From the NCBI RefSeq assembly GCF_028369105.1, contig NZ_JAQNDO010000001.1:11502501-11566500 (forward strand): a DNA stretch of 64,000 nt, in the 5' to 3' direction. Numbering within the stretch: position 1 is the first letter of the stretch; every line of letters begins with the position of its first letter. The notes beneath the pieces were generated by a model, which was given only the letters and a program-made list of their open reading frames with translations, searched no databases and was not told the DNA's origin. The translations under genes and the position numbers were made by a program. Shown here one piece after another: positions 7,985-16,962 of this stretch. The stretch comes from Polyangium mundeleinium (GTDB taxonomy: Bacteria > Myxococcota_A > Polyangia > Polyangiales > Polyangiaceae).

Positions 7985-9037
7985 TTGCAGAACGAACGCG
8001 TGGGCAAGGTGCAGACGGTTCTGGGGTTGATCGAGCCGGAGCAGATGGGGACGACCCTGATGCACGAGCACTTGCTCATCGACATGCGCTGCCGTTACTT
8101 GCCGCCCGAGGGCGATCCCTCGCTCGGCGAGCTGCCTTATGCAATCGAGCGGCGCATGGATATCCTCTCGGATCCCGGGGGCAACCGCGACAACGTCATG
8201 CTGCTCGACGAGCAGGAGGCCATCGCGGAGATCCTCGAGTTCAAAAAGGCCGGCGGAGGAACGGTCGTCGACACAACCACCCTCGGGATCGGCCGCGATC
8301 CGCGGGCGCTCGCGCGCATCGCCGAGACCACTGGGCTGCATGTCACGATGGGCGCAGGTTACTACGCCGCGGTCTCCCACCCGGCCGACATGGATGTGTT
8401 GAGCGAGGGCGAAATCTACGAGCAGATCGTGCGCGAGGTGAACGAGGGGGTCGACGGCACGGGCATCAAGTGTGGTCACATCGGCGAAATCGGGGTCGAC
8501 GCGATGACCCCCAACGAAATGAAGGTCGTGCGCGCCGCCGCCCGCGCCCAGCGCGCCACGGGCGCCATGCTGAACATCCACCAGATCTACATGGTCCTCA
8601 AGCGCCAGGGGCACGCCATCGCGGACGCCATCGAGGCCGCGGGAGGCGATCTGAGCCGCACGGTCTTCAGTCACATGGACGGGAGCGAGGAGGATCTCGA
8701 ATATCAGACCAGCCTGATCCGGCGCGGCGTCACCATTGAATACGACGTGTTCGGCATGGAGTCCTACTGGACGCGCATCGACATGCAAATGCCGCAGGAC
8801 GACACGCGGATCCGGGCGGTCAAGCACCTCTTCGACGCGGGCCACGGCGACCACGTGCTGGTCGCCCAGGACATCTGCATGAAGATGATGCTAGAGGGCC
8901 GCGGCGGCTGGGGCTATGGTCACATCCTCAAGCGGGTCGTGCCGCGCTTCCGCAAGGTGGGCTTGACCGACGCCGAGCTGCGCAAGCTGCTCATCGACAA
9001 CCCCCGCCGCTTGCTGCCCTTCACGAAACCAATCTAG
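7985..9037 (+). CDS. Phosphotriesterase-family metal-dependent hydrolase
   Basis: A 350-residue amidohydrolase-superfamily protein (PF02126-like). Metal ligands are visible in order: HEH near residues 27-29 in GTTLMHEHLL, the lysine in GTGIKCGHIGEIG that would be the bridging carboxylysine, then His in LNIHQ, His in VFSHMDG and Asp in VLVAQDICMK. Family members are lactonases, phosphotriesterases or parathion-hydrolase relatives; the natural substrate is probably a lactone but is not shown. The start is TTG 7985, supported by a very strong Shine-Dalgarno GAAGGAGGTG (7971-7980). The gene is convergent with the lipoprotein gene at 9057. Confidence 0.85.
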   Translation: MQNERVGKVQTVLGLIEPEQMGTTLMHEHLLIDMRCRYLPPEGDPSLGELPYAIERRMDILSDPGGNRDNVMLLDEQEAIAEILEFKKAGGGTVVDTTTLGIGRDPRALARIAETTGLHVTMGAGYYAAVSHPADMDVLSEGEIYEQIVREVNEGVDGTGIKCGHIGEIGVDAMTPNEMKVVRAAARAQRATGAMLNIHQIYMVLKRQGHAIADAIEAAGGDLSRTVFSHMDGSEEDLEYQTSLIRRGVTIEYDVFGMESYWTRIDMQMPQDDTRIRAVKHLFDAGHGDHVLVAQDICMKMMLEGRGGWGYGHILKRVVPRFRKVGLTDAELRKLLIDNPRRLLPFTKPI

Positions 9038-9056
9038 GGCGGATTGTTTGCCCTGC

Positions 9057-9500
9057 TCACTGTCCCGCTTTCCATTCCCCTGCGGGCACACCCTCTTTGC
9101 ACGCCTTGGCCGCTGCATCCGCCGCCATGGGGAGCGGGCCGTCGTTGTAGTAGATCTTCGTTCCCTCCGGGGTCGCACAGGATCCGACGCGCTTGTCTGC
9201 CGGACACGCCGCCATCTTGAATTCGCCGGTGCACATGTTCTTGAGGAAGTCCTCGCCTGCCGCCGAGATGTTCGCATCGCCGAACTGCCGGCAAATGCTT
9301 TCGGCCTTGATGACGTTGCAGGAGGCGACCTTGGCGCTTGCGGGCTCTGCTTTCTTTTCGGCCTTCTGCTCGGCCTTGCCTTCCGGCTTGGCCTCTCCGG
9401 GCTTGGCGCCCTCCGCCGCGGGCTTGTTATCGCAACCCGCGCCAAACAGTCCGAAAAACACAATGGCGACAAGGGCAAGGGGCGTTCGCGTGCTGATCAT
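9057..9500 (-). CDS. Small lipoprotein with Lys/Glu/Ala-rich linker
   Basis: A 147-residue lipoprotein. The signal peptide ends in a lipobox (FGLFGAGC, Cys22), followed by a KPEGKAEQKAEKKAEPASAK linker rich in Lys/Glu/Ala, typical of an extended periplasmic stalk. A small C-terminal domain contains six Cys residues (SCNVIKAESICRQFG, NMCTGEFKMAAC, GSCATPEG, AKACKEG) that are likely disulphide-paired. Similar Cys-rich cores recur in myxobacterial lipoproteins of unknown role. ATG 9500 is chosen for the signal peptide. Confidence 0.7.
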   Translation of the reverse strand: MISTRTPLALVAIVFFGLFGAGCDNKPAAEGAKPGEAKPEGKAEQKAEKKAEPASAKVASCNVIKAESICRQFGDANISAAGEDFLKNMCTGEFKMAACPADKRVGSCATPEGTKIYYNDGPLPMAADAAAKACKEGVPAGEWKAGQ

Positions 9501-9782
9501 GAGGTAATGCCTTTCTTTTTCCTGTGTTCGGGGCGTGCGAATACTCCCGATGTTTGGCGTGGTCAAGGAGAATGATTGCATGGCGGTGATCCTCGGCCAA
9601 ATCGAGGACGATGCGACGAACCCCTCGATGTTGGAGCGATGTCCGAACAGAGGATGCGTGCCGGAGGAGCAAGCTGAGCTCGGTGGGGCGCGGCAGCTCG
9701 CGACGATTTCGACGGCGGGATTCGTGGTGGGCGGCATCCCGGCCGAGTGCCGCAAGCCACCGATTTGTGCGACTCTCGGCGC

Positions 9783-10196
9783 ATGCGTACCCTTCTCCTC
9801 GCCCTGCTCCTGCTCGGCTGCCAGACGGCGGCCCCTGGTGCTCCCCCTCAGGCGGACCCCCCTCCTGCTCGGGCCCTTCCTCCTCCCGCGGTGAGCACGG
9901 CAGGCGAGGCCGACGCCTGCACCTCGGACGCGGACTGTGCCGTCTTCGGTCTCCCGAGCTGCATCGACCACGGTTGTGGCCCGCCCTGCGGCCAGGTCGC
10001 GCGCCGTACTCCGGTGGCGCTCCATCACGCCCGGGCCAAGGCCTTCCTCGCTGAGAAGGAGGCGGCCGAGAGGGCGCGTTGTTCGGTCATCTGCCTCAGC
10101 TGCATCGGTCCCCCACCCGTGCAGGTCGATCTCGCGGCCCATGGAGCCCGCTGCGACGCAGGCCGCTGCGCTGTCGTCCGGCGCTCTGGCAGGTAG
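9783..10196 (+). CDS. Cys-rich lipoprotein
   Basis: A 137-residue lipoprotein. The signal peptide MRTLLLALLLLGC ends in a perfect lipobox (LLLGC, Cys13). A Pro/Ala-rich linker and a Cys-rich domain follow (ACTSDADCAVFGLPSC, HGCGPPCGQ, RCSVICLSCIG, RCDAGRCAVV). The CxSDxDC pattern is a common myxobacterial module in secreted proteins and is presumably disulphide-bonded. Its function is unknown. The 282-bp gap 9501-9782 before it holds no convincing gene. Confidence 0.7.
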   Translation: MRTLLLALLLLGCQTAAPGAPPQADPPPARALPPPAVSTAGEADACTSDADCAVFGLPSCIDHGCGPPCGQVARRTPVALHHARAKAFLAEKEAAERARCSVICLSCIGPPPVQVDLAAHGARCDAGRCAVVRRSGR

Positions 10197-10378
10197 GCCG
10201 GGCGGGTGCGCACGCATCACCGACCGGCGTCTGCCTCCGAAACCCCGAAAGACGGAGTTTCAAGGCTATGCCCAAGGTAGAGGTCCCCTCGCTCCCTCCC
10301 CCGTCGCCCAAAGCTGTGGCCTCACTGTCCACTTCCGCTCCCGCCTAGCGATAGCGGCTGCGGATCTTCCTTCCGCGC

Positions 10379-11167
10379 TCAACCTGCTGGGTCGTCGCTT
10401 CCGTCGGATCTCCAGTACCGCTCGGGGTGCTCCAGGATCCCTCGCGTAATCTGGTAATGCTTCGTATCTTGCAAGGCGATCTCGGGCAATGCGGGGTCGT
10501 CGAAGTCGTGGATGACAGCCCCCGGAAAGGTGAGCAGGATGGGCGCGTGTGTGGCGATGATGAACTGCGCCCGGCCGCGCTCCACGCGATCCCGCAAGAG
10601 ATAAAGGAGCGTGAGCTGCCGCTGGGGAGACAGCGCCGCTTCTGGCTCATCGATGAGGAAGAGCCCGTCGTGGATGCGATGCTGGAAGACGTCGAGGAAC
10701 GCCTCGCCATGCGACCGGAGGTGGAGCGACTTGCCGCCGTAATGCATGTAGGGATCTCCCATGAAATCCGGATCGCGCTGGCGCTCTTCGAGGAGCGTCG
10801 CGAAGTTCACGAGCGTCTCGGCGCGGAAGAAAAAGCCGTCTCGGGGCCGATGACGAAAGCGCGGACGCAGCACGCGGGCGAGCTCGGAGCCTTGCTCGTG
10901 CGAGGTGTACAAAGTGTCGACGCTCCCTCCGCCGGCCACGTGGAGGCCACAAAGGTCCGCGATGGCTTCGAGCAGCGTCGACTTCCCGGAGCCGTTCTCG
11001 CCCACGAAGAAGGTCACCGGCTGATCGAGCCCCACGTCGAGCCCCCGAACGAAGGGAAGGTTGAACGGGAAGCGGGCCTCGCCGGGGATGCGCTCGGCGA
11101 CGGCGTACACGCCCTGAAGGTACATCTTGCCCGCGAACGGCGCCTTTGCGGCTCTCTTTGACGTCAT
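10379..11167 (-). CDS. COG3910-like AAA/ABC-type ATPase
   Basis: A 262-residue soluble ATPase. Walker A is GENGSGKST (residues 56-64), the signature-like segment is LRSHGEAFLDVF (150-161), and Walker B with D-loop is LFLIDEPEAALSPQRQ (169-184). A late switch histidine lies in IIATHAPILLTF. The architecture is the short single-domain ATPase of COG3910, related to SMC/RecF/OLD ATPases but lacking coiled coils and a nuclease domain. No transporter partner is next to it, so a stand-alone regulatory or repair role is more likely than transport. ATG 11167 gives a 262-residue chain; the internal Met15 is also possible. Confidence 0.8.
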   Translation of the reverse strand: MTSKRAAKAPFAGKMYLQGVYAVAERIPGEARFPFNLPFVRGLDVGLDQPVTFFVGENGSGKSTLLEAIADLCGLHVAGGGSVDTLYTSHEQGSELARVLRPRFRHRPRDGFFFRAETLVNFATLLEERQRDPDFMGDPYMHYGGKSLHLRSHGEAFLDVFQHRIHDGLFLIDEPEAALSPQRQLTLLYLLRDRVERGRAQFIIATHAPILLTFPGAVIHDFDDPALPEIALQDTKHYQITRGILEHPERYWRSDGSDDPAG

Positions 11168-11180
11168 GGTCGTTGCCCGA

Positions 11181-11360
11181 TCACGCGATGTTGTCGGGCT
11201 CGGGATCCGGAAAAGGGAGCGCCCCGTCTGCCCGGTACTCCGGCACGGCAGGGTACTCGTCGCTCGCCCCGCATCCCATCGGCATCATGCATGCGGCCAT
11301 GCACGTAGCGAGAAACGCCACCCCTGCAAGCCGCCGCCCCCTCCCGCCTGCTCTGCGCAT
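11181..11360 (-). CDS. Very small lipoprotein
   Basis: A 59-residue protein that is mostly signal peptide: basic MRRAGGRGRR, a hydrophobic core, and lipobox MPMGC (Cys about 30). A short acidic/Pro tail follows (YPAVPEYRADGALPFPDPEP). A Shine-Dalgarno GAGGAG lies 8-9 nt upstream of ATG 11360. It ends 13 bp before the ATPase gene starts on the same strand, so the two may be cotranscribed. The role is unknown. Confidence 0.6.
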   Translation of the reverse strand: MRRAGGRGRRLAGVAFLATCMAACMMPMGCGASDEYPAVPEYRADGALPFPDPEPDNIA

Positions 11361-11506
11361 GAGCTCATCTCCTCGCTTGGAGGGAGGATACCTGGCGCAC
11401 GAGCTCAATCCCTCATGGATCGCAGGGCGGAAGCGAGAACGTCGGGTGGGCCGTGATTCACGTGGAACGGGCGGGCCGCACGGGGAGGATGGCCCGCTCT
11501 GCTGGT

Positions 11507-11611
11507 TCAGGACGCGCGGCGGTAGATGAGGCGGCCGAGGGTGGCGATGACGTGGTCGATCCGGTCGAACGCCGGCGCATCGACGCTTTCGAGATTCTGG
11601 AGCCTTGACCG
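11507..11611 (-). pseudogene. Orphan 3' coding fragment
   Basis: About 34 residues with protein-like composition (RLQNLESVDAPAFDRIDHVI, then ATLGRLIYRRAS) end at a TGA at 11507-11509. They have no start codon and no matching upstream frame. This is probably the tail of a deleted gene between the small lipoprotein and the FG-GAP lipoprotein. The rest of 11361-11670 shows nothing. Confidence 0.25.
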
Positions 11612-11670
11612 CGGCGGACGACATACGGCGCATGGCAGCCGAGGCGGGGGGCGGCAGCGGCAGCGGCGCT

Positions 11671-14199
11671 CTACGGCAGGCAGGTGTTGAGCAGGATGCT
11701 CGCCGACGAGCCGCCGGAGTTCGTCACAGCGAGGTCGGGCCTTCCGTCGCCGTTCAGGTCCGCCGCGGCGACCGAAAAGGGCCTCGCGCCCGTCGGATAG
11801 GCGAGCTTCGGCGCGAAGGTGCCATCGCCGTTGTTGACGTGCACGTTCACCGTGTTGGACCCGTAGCCCGTGGTGGCGAGGTCGAGCTTGCCGTCGTTGT
11901 TCATGTCCGCCGCCGTGATCCACTTGGGTTGGTCGCCCGTGGCGTAATCGACCTTCGGGGCGAACGTGCCGTCACCGTCATTGAAGAGCACGCTCACGGT
12001 GCTCGGGGACAAGCCGTCCTCCTCGTTTGCCGCCATGAGGTCGGGCATTCCATCGCCGTTCACGTCCGCCGCGGTCACCGAAGCGGGGAACCGGCCCGTG
12101 GGGTAGTCGACCTTCGGGGCGAAGCCCCCGCTGCCATCGTTGAGGAGCACGCCCACAGCGCCGGTGAACATGGCATTCATGAAGGCGAGGTCGGGCTTGC
12201 CATCACCGTTCAGGTCCGCCGCCACGATCGATCGGGGTCGAATGCCCGTGGGGTGGTCGACCTTCGGGCCGAAGGTGCCGTCGCCGTCATTGAGCAGCAC
12301 GCTCACCGTGAGCGAGATGTCGTTCGCCACGACGAGATCGGTCTTTCCGTCACCGTTCACGTCCGCCGCGACGACGCCCAGGGGACTTTGACCCGTGGGG
12401 TAGTCTACCGCGTCTGCGAAGGTGCCGTCGCCGTTGTTGAAGTGCACGCTCACCAAGTCGTCGTCGCTGTTCGTGACGGCGAGGTCGGGTCGGCCATCGC
12501 CATTCAGGTCCGCCAGGACGGCCGAAAAGGGATAGTATATCGGACCGTAATCGACCTTCGTGGCGAAGGTGCCGTCGCCGTTGTTGACGAACACGCTCAC
12601 GGAGCCCGGTAACATGTCGCCCGCGTTCACCACGGCCAGGTCGGGCCTCCCGTCGCCGTTCACGTCCGCCGACACGACGGTGAGGGGCTGCGGTCCCGTG
12701 GGATGGTCGACCTTCGCTTCGAAGCTGCCGCCACCTCGGTTGAACAGCACGGTCAGCCCCCTCGTCGCGCGCAGGAGGGCGAGGTCGGGCTGGCTGTCGC
12801 CGTTCACGTCCGCCGCCACGATCGGACCGCCGCCGCCCCCGGAGGAGATGTCGACCTTCGGCGCGAAGGTACCGCTGCCGTTGTTGAGCAGCACGCTCAC
12901 CGTGTCCGAACTGGAGCTGGTCACGGCGAGGTCGGGCTTTCCGTCACCATTCACGTCTGCCGCCGCGACCGCCAAGGGGTCCTCGCCGGTGGCGAAATCG
13001 ACCTTCGCCGCGAAGGTGCCGTCGCCGTTGTTGACGAACACGCTCACCGTGTCGCTGTCGTAGTTCGCCACGGCGAGGTCGGGCTTTCCGTCGCCGTTCA
13101 CGTCCGTCGCCGCAATGGACCGAGGCCTCTGGCCCGCGGGATGGTCGACCTTCGCCGCAAAGGAGCCGTTGCCCAGATTAAGCAGCACGCTCACGGTGTG
13201 GCTGGAGTAGTTCGCCACGGCGAGGTCGGGCTTTCCGTCGCCGTTCACGTCCGCCGCGACCACCGAATAGGGGGCGTTGCCCGTGGGGAAATCGACCTTC
13301 GGAGCGAAGGTGCCGTCGCCGTTGTTGACGAACACGCTCACGGTGTGGCTGGAGTAGTTCGCCACGGCGAGGTCGGGTTTGCCGTCACCGTTCACGTCTG
13401 CCGCCGCGACCGACCAGGGGGCCGACCCCGCGGGGTATTCGACCTGCGCTGCGAAGGTGCCGTCGCCGTTGTTGAGCAGCACGTGCATGGTGTTGCCGAC
13501 CACGGCCAGATCGGGCATGCCGTCGCCGTTCAAGTCCGCCGCCGTGATTCCCTTGGAATTGGGCACCGTCGGGAAATCGACCTTCGGAGCGAAGCCCCCG
13601 CTGCCGTCGCCGAGGAGCACGCTCACGGTGCTGCCGCTGCCGTTGACATTCGTGATGGCGAGATCGGTGTTTCCGTCGCCATTCAGGTCCGCCGTCACGA
13701 TCGAGGAGGAGCTCGTCCCGAGCGCCACCTCCAGGATGGGCTGCGTGGGCAATCCCAGCGTCCCGGTGCATGGGGAGGGTGCGACGCACGCTCCCGCGAC
13801 GCAGCTCGCGCCGTCGATGCAGACGAGCGGGTCGCCGTCCGTGCAGGCGCCGGCCTCGCAGGTGCGCGGCTGGCAGACGTCGTCGAAGCCGGGGCAATCC
13901 GTCGGCGCGAGGCACTCGACGCAGGCGCCCATGCCGTCGCACCACGTCCCTCCGACCGAACACGCGCTGCCGACCGGCGTGGGGAGGTGGGCGGGGACCT
14001 CGTTTTCGCACACGTCGTTGGTACATGGATTCCCGTCATCCACCGGCATACAAGGAGAGCCGCCACTTCCGCCGTCGCCGCCACTTCCGCTGCCGCTGCC
14101 GCCGTCGCCGCCGCTGCCGCTGCCGCCACCGGAGTCGCATCCGATAGGAATGGCGAGCAGGCCGAGAATGAACGCTAGATAGGTGAAATGCGTCTTCAT
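11671..14199 (-). CDS. FG-GAP/VCBS-repeat lipoprotein (14 repeats)
   Basis: An 842-residue surface-type lipoprotein. The order is: signal peptide with lipobox IPIGC (Cys about 21), a Gly/Ser/Asp-rich linker (SGGGSGSGGDGGSGS), a Cys-rich module with 12 or more cysteines (about 45-150), then 14 FG-GAP/VCBS repeats of about 45-48 residues. Each repeat carries a calcium-loop motif of the type ADVNGDGKPDLAVAN, and most contain VSVLLNNGDGTFAPKVD. The repeats should fold into beta-propeller blades, two propellers if seven blades each. Several adjacent repeats are nearly identical in DNA (for example 13000-13400), so copy number may change by recombination. Likely role is adhesion or surface display. 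ATG 14199 is chosen for the lipobox. Confidence 0.85.
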   Translation of the reverse strand: MKTHFTYLAFILGLLAIPIGCDSGGGSGSGGDGGSGSGSGGDGGSGGSPCMPVDDGNPCTNDVCENEVPAHLPTPVGSACSVGGTWCDGMGACVECLAPTDCPGFDDVCQPRTCEAGACTDGDPLVCIDGASCVAGACVAPSPCTGTLGLPTQPILEVALGTSSSSIVTADLNGDGNTDLAITNVNGSGSTVSVLLGDGSGGFAPKVDFPTVPNSKGITAADLNGDGMPDLAVVGNTMHVLLNNGDGTFAAQVEYPAGSAPWSVAAADVNGDGKPDLAVANYSSHTVSVFVNNGDGTFAPKVDFPTGNAPYSVVAADVNGDGKPDLAVANYSSHTVSVLLNLGNGSFAAKVDHPAGQRPRSIAATDVNGDGKPDLAVANYDSDTVSVFVNNGDGTFAAKVDFATGEDPLAVAAADVNGDGKPDLAVTSSSSDTVSVLLNNGSGTFAPKVDISSGGGGGPIVAADVNGDSQPDLALLRATRGLTVLFNRGGGSFEAKVDHPTGPQPLTVVSADVNGDGRPDLAVVNAGDMLPGSVSVFVNNGDGTFATKVDYGPIYYPFSAVLADLNGDGRPDLAVTNSDDDLVSVHFNNGDGTFADAVDYPTGQSPLGVVAADVNGDGKTDLVVANDISLTVSVLLNDGDGTFGPKVDHPTGIRPRSIVAADLNGDGKPDLAFMNAMFTGAVGVLLNDGSGGFAPKVDYPTGRFPASVTAADVNGDGMPDLMAANEEDGLSPSTVSVLFNDGDGTFAPKVDYATGDQPKWITAADMNNDGKLDLATTGYGSNTVNVHVNNGDGTFAPKLAYPTGARPFSVAAADLNGDGRPDLAVTNSGGSSASILLNTCLP

Positions 14200-14391
14200 T
14201 TTCCTCTCAGGAAGGACTCGGGTAACGGATACGGGAGCGCCCCACGCTCGCGTCCTTTTCCTATACACGTGATCCCGTCGACGTGGAAGTGAGCCAGGGC
14301 CTTGCACCGGGCCCCGCTGCGCCGAGCGCAGCGTACGCCGGCTCGCTGCAGCAGGGCCTGTCCCGCACCGGCGCTCACTCTGCAGGCTGCT

Positions 14392-14766
14392 TCAGGCGCG
14401 CGATGCGGTGAACTCGATGGGCCGGTTATCGGCATGCGTACCGAGCACGCCGAGATTGCGCCCGGTGACCTTCCAGCGCGACACGACCCGCTTGCCATCC
14501 GCGCTGCTGAACATGTCGAGGCTCGTCAGGCGCATGTCGCCGTTCTTGCTGCTGAAGGACTTTGCCCAGGCCTTGAAGGCATCACGTCCCACGACATCGG
14601 TGCCGTCGTTGTCGATGCCGCTCAGGTCCTGGGGCGGATTGTAAACCCATAACTCGGTCAGGAACTCCTCTCCGATGCTCCTCGGAGGGACGACGAGAGC
14701 TTGCGATTGACATGAGGTCACGAGGAGCGGAAGGGCGAAGAGAACGAGAGCGCATCGGGGGTTCAT
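14392..14766 (-). CDS. SnoaL/NTF2-like lipoprotein, C-terminally truncated
   Basis: A 124-residue lipoprotein (signal peptide with lipobox LVTSC, Cys about 19). It carries the first half of a SnoaL-like fold: EEFLTELWVYNP, then a DLSGIDNDGTDVVGRDAFKA loop, AKSFSSKNGDMRLT, and a strand RVVSRWKVTGRNLG. Full-length members continue after NRPIEFTA with about 40-50 residues that complete the cone-shaped fold. Here a stop follows FTASRA at once. It is therefore probably a truncated, non-functional copy. The remainder to 14200 holds no convincing gene. Confidence 0.6.
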   Translation of the reverse strand: MNPRCALVLFALPLLVTSCQSQALVVPPRSIGEEFLTELWVYNPPQDLSGIDNDGTDVVGRDAFKAWAKSFSSKNGDMRLTSLDMFSSADGKRVVSRWKVTGRNLGVLGTHADNRPIEFTASRA

Positions 14767-15025
14767 GTCGCTGTGTCCCCTGGAGGCACACGCGCACCCA
14801 TGGCGAGCGCGGCGGCACTCGGGAACGCCAAACGCGGGCGACCCCTTCCGCGCCAGCGACGTTTGCTCGCTCGCGCCCCTCGGTCTCGGCTGCGAGGAGC
14901 CCAAGCCCGGCACGCCCGGCACGTTCGATAACGTCTGCAGCGCCGAGTTCGACCCCACCATGGGAAAAGGCCTGAACGTTACCAATCGCGTTCAATTCAG
15001 GGCAGAACGACCTTTACAGGCATAG
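14765..15025 (+). pseudogene. Possible orphan gene fragment (plus strand)
   Basis: Between two minus-strand genes, an open plus-strand frame has strong GC3 bias and a protein-like core (CEEPKPGTPGTFDNVCSAEF, then DPTMGKGLNVTN) at roughly 14835-14980. It then runs into the RCC1 gene. The start overlaps the SnoaL-like gene start, so the first 20 codons are doubtful. It may be a remnant of a deleted gene. Confidence 0.3.
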
Positions 15026-16436
15026 GCCGGTCTGTCGTCGTTCCATCGCCGAGCTCTCCATCCTGATTACGTCCCCACGCCCATATCGTGCCGTCGTTGG
15101 TGAGTGCAAGCGTATGGTAGGAGCCCGCGGCCACGTCCACGACATCACCGATCCCCCCCATCGTCTTTGGTGCAAGTGAATCCGCCACCGTTCCGTCGCC
15201 CAGTTGCCCGTGACTATTGAACCCCCAAGTGGCGACCGAACCGTCAGCACGACATGCAGCAGAATGAGCCGCACCAGCAGCGATTGCCGTGGCACTGCCA
15301 CTGCTAAAATCCAGCACCGGCACTGCGGTTGTTCGGTCCGCGGTTGTGCCATCTCCCAGTCGCCCGTTGCCATTCCAGCCCCACGCGCGGAGAGTTCCAT
15401 CGTTAAGAAGAGCAAGAACGAAATCCTGTCCCGCTGCTACGGCTTTGGCGCCTTGCACGTCATCGGCCTGGACAGGACTCAAACGGTTGATTTTCGTGCC
15501 ATCACCAAGCTGCCCCTTGTCGTTTCTTCCCCATGACCAGACGGTTCCATCTGCTCGGACAACCACAGAATACTCGCCACCAGCACCGACGAGCTTGGCA
15601 TTATTGAGACCTGGAATCAGCCCAGGCAGCAATCGTTCCACGGTGGTTCCATCACCGAGCTGGCCGACAGCGTTCTGACCCCAGGACCAGACAGTTCCAC
15701 TATTGCCAACAGCAAGACTGTGGTCCCCTCCGGCTGCAATACTCTCAATTGCGCTCAAGCTCACGATTTTAAACGGCAACGCTTCGCTTACCATTGTGCC
15801 GTTGCCGAGTTGACCACCATTATTATTACCCCATGCTCGAACCGATCCATCTGCAAGCAATGCGAGCGAATAGCCCGCCCCTGCAGCAATGGACGTGGCT
15901 CCGGCAAGATCCACAACAGCGGTAGGGGCGCTCTTGGAGGCAAGCGTTCCGTCTCCGAGCTGGCCAAAACTATTACGTCCCCATGCCCAGACGGTGCCAT
16001 CCTTACGCAGCGCTAATGAATGGAACGTTCCGGCAGCAATGGCCACAAACTTACAAACTGCACCGACTTCGTCGACGTTGCCGTCGCAATCCTCATCCTC
16101 GGCCTGCGTTCCAGGTTGAGTGCAGGACTCCTCCCTCGGCTTGACGTCACCAGTGCAAGGCTCGTACCCCGAACCGTCCGGCTTGCAAACCATCTTTCCT
16201 GCTTTACAGATCCCAATATCCACGGTTCCCGATGGCCCCGAATAGCAATCCACGGCCATATTGGGCGTACAAGGTCCGCCTTGACCGCCTTGGCCGCCTT
16301 GGCCGCCTTGGCCGCCTTGGCCGCCTTGGCCGCCTTGACCGCTGCTGACCTCTGATTCTGAGGGGCCGCACGCGGCCACGAGAAATACAAAAATGGCGAC
16401 ATATGCACTTGCACTGAAATTCATTACCGATTTCAT
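14997..16436 (-). CDS. RCC1-repeat lipoprotein (7 repeats)
   Basis: A 479-residue lipoprotein, visibly less GC-rich than its neighbours. The order is: signal peptide with lipobox LVAAC (Cys about 23), a (GGQ)n spacer, a MopE-like metal-binding motif around EDEDCDGNVDE, then seven RCC1 repeats of about 48-50 residues. Repeats follow the pattern SIAAGGDHSLAV...GTVWSWGQN..GQLGDGT and should close into one seven-bladed propeller. These proteins are exported, and their function in myxobacteria is unknown. The different base composition suggests recent acquisition. ATG 16436 gives the signal peptide MKSVMNFSASAYVAIFVFLV. Confidence 0.85.
   Translation of the reverse strand: MKSVMNFSASAYVAIFVFLVAACGPSESEVSSGQGGQGGQGGQGGQGGQGGQGGPCTPNMAVDCYSGPSGTVDIGICKAGKMVCKPDGSGYEPCTGDVKPREESCTQPGTQAEDEDCDGNVDEVGAVCKFVAIAAGTFHSLALRKDGTVWAWGRNSFGQLGDGTLASKSAPTAVVDLAGATSIAAGAGYSLALLADGSVRAWGNNNGGQLGNGTMVSEALPFKIVSLSAIESIAAGGDHSLAVGNSGTVWSWGQNAVGQLGDGTTVERLLPGLIPGLNNAKLVGAGGEYSVVVRADGTVWSWGRNDKGQLGDGTKINRLSPVQADDVQGAKAVAAGQDFVLALLNDGTLRAWGWNGNGRLGDGTTADRTTAVPVLDFSSGSATAIAAGAAHSAACRADGSVATWGFNSHGQLGDGTVADSLAPKTMGGIGDVVDVAAGSYHTLALTNDGTIWAWGRNQDGELGDGTTTDRPMPVKVVLP
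16276..16338 (-). repeat. 9-bp minisatellite (7 units) inside the RCC1 gene
   Basis: Seven tandem CCGCCTTGG/A units (plus-strand reading) encode the (GGQ)n spacer after the lipobox. Because the unit is 9 bp, slippage changes linker length without a frameshift. Confidence 0.85.
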
Positions 16437-16601
16437 CCTGGTTGTCCTTTCACGCGACTGGCGTTGCGGAAGATATTATGACTGGGGGAGGACATATTAT
16501 CGTAGAGCAAGCCGCCCGTCGAGAGCGGCTGACGTCGAGCGCCGCTCGATGCACGAGGCAGACGAGCACGAGCGCGGCGCTCCCTGCTCGCCAGGGTCGG
16601 T

Positions 16602-16832
16602 GGCGCTGCGCATGCCCCATGTCGAGCCCGCGGATTTACGCGGTCAAGCGCGGTCACGATCGCCTACGACAACGACGATCTCTATCCCGCCTCGCCCGCC
16701 CCCGGCGCCGCCTCGGTCCACACCTTCCATTGGACGAGGGACGTCAACGGCGCGATCGTCGGCTGGAGGTTCACCGACAACCTCGGCTACATCGACCACG
16801 GCTGGGACTGGCAGACTGGATATTATTGGTGA
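16602..16832 (+). pseudogene. 3' fragment of an unknown gene
   Basis: A clean coding fragment with strong GC3 bias (AVTIAYDNDDLYPASPAPGA, then ASVHTFHWTRDVNGAIVGWR and FTDNLGYIDHGWDWQTGYYW) ends at TGA 16830-16832. It has no start codon; upstream residues become Arg/Ala-rich. The Trp/Tyr-rich C-terminus suggests a small secreted beta domain. It lies at the left edge of the recombinase-remnant region and is probably the tail of a deleted gene. The rest of 16437-16962 holds only the CATGGGTCTCATCG motif at 16884-16897. Confidence 0.45.
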
Positions 16833-16962
16833 TCCGATGACGCATCACCCGCCGCACGACCCCCCGACTCCCGCACGCCTGCGCATGGGTCTCATCGCCG
16901 GCCGTCGGCGACACGGCCAAGTCCTCAGCCGGGCCGCCGGGATCCTCGCTCGTCTCAAGCGC

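Noticed and set aside
9036-9054. Short hairpin AGGGC/GCCCT between convergent genes as a terminator
   Set aside because: Only 5 bp of stem with a 9-nt loop and no T-run; too weak to call.
10268-10348. 26-residue open frame after the Cys-rich lipoprotein
   Set aside because: Too short, Pro/Ser-rich and without any supporting context.
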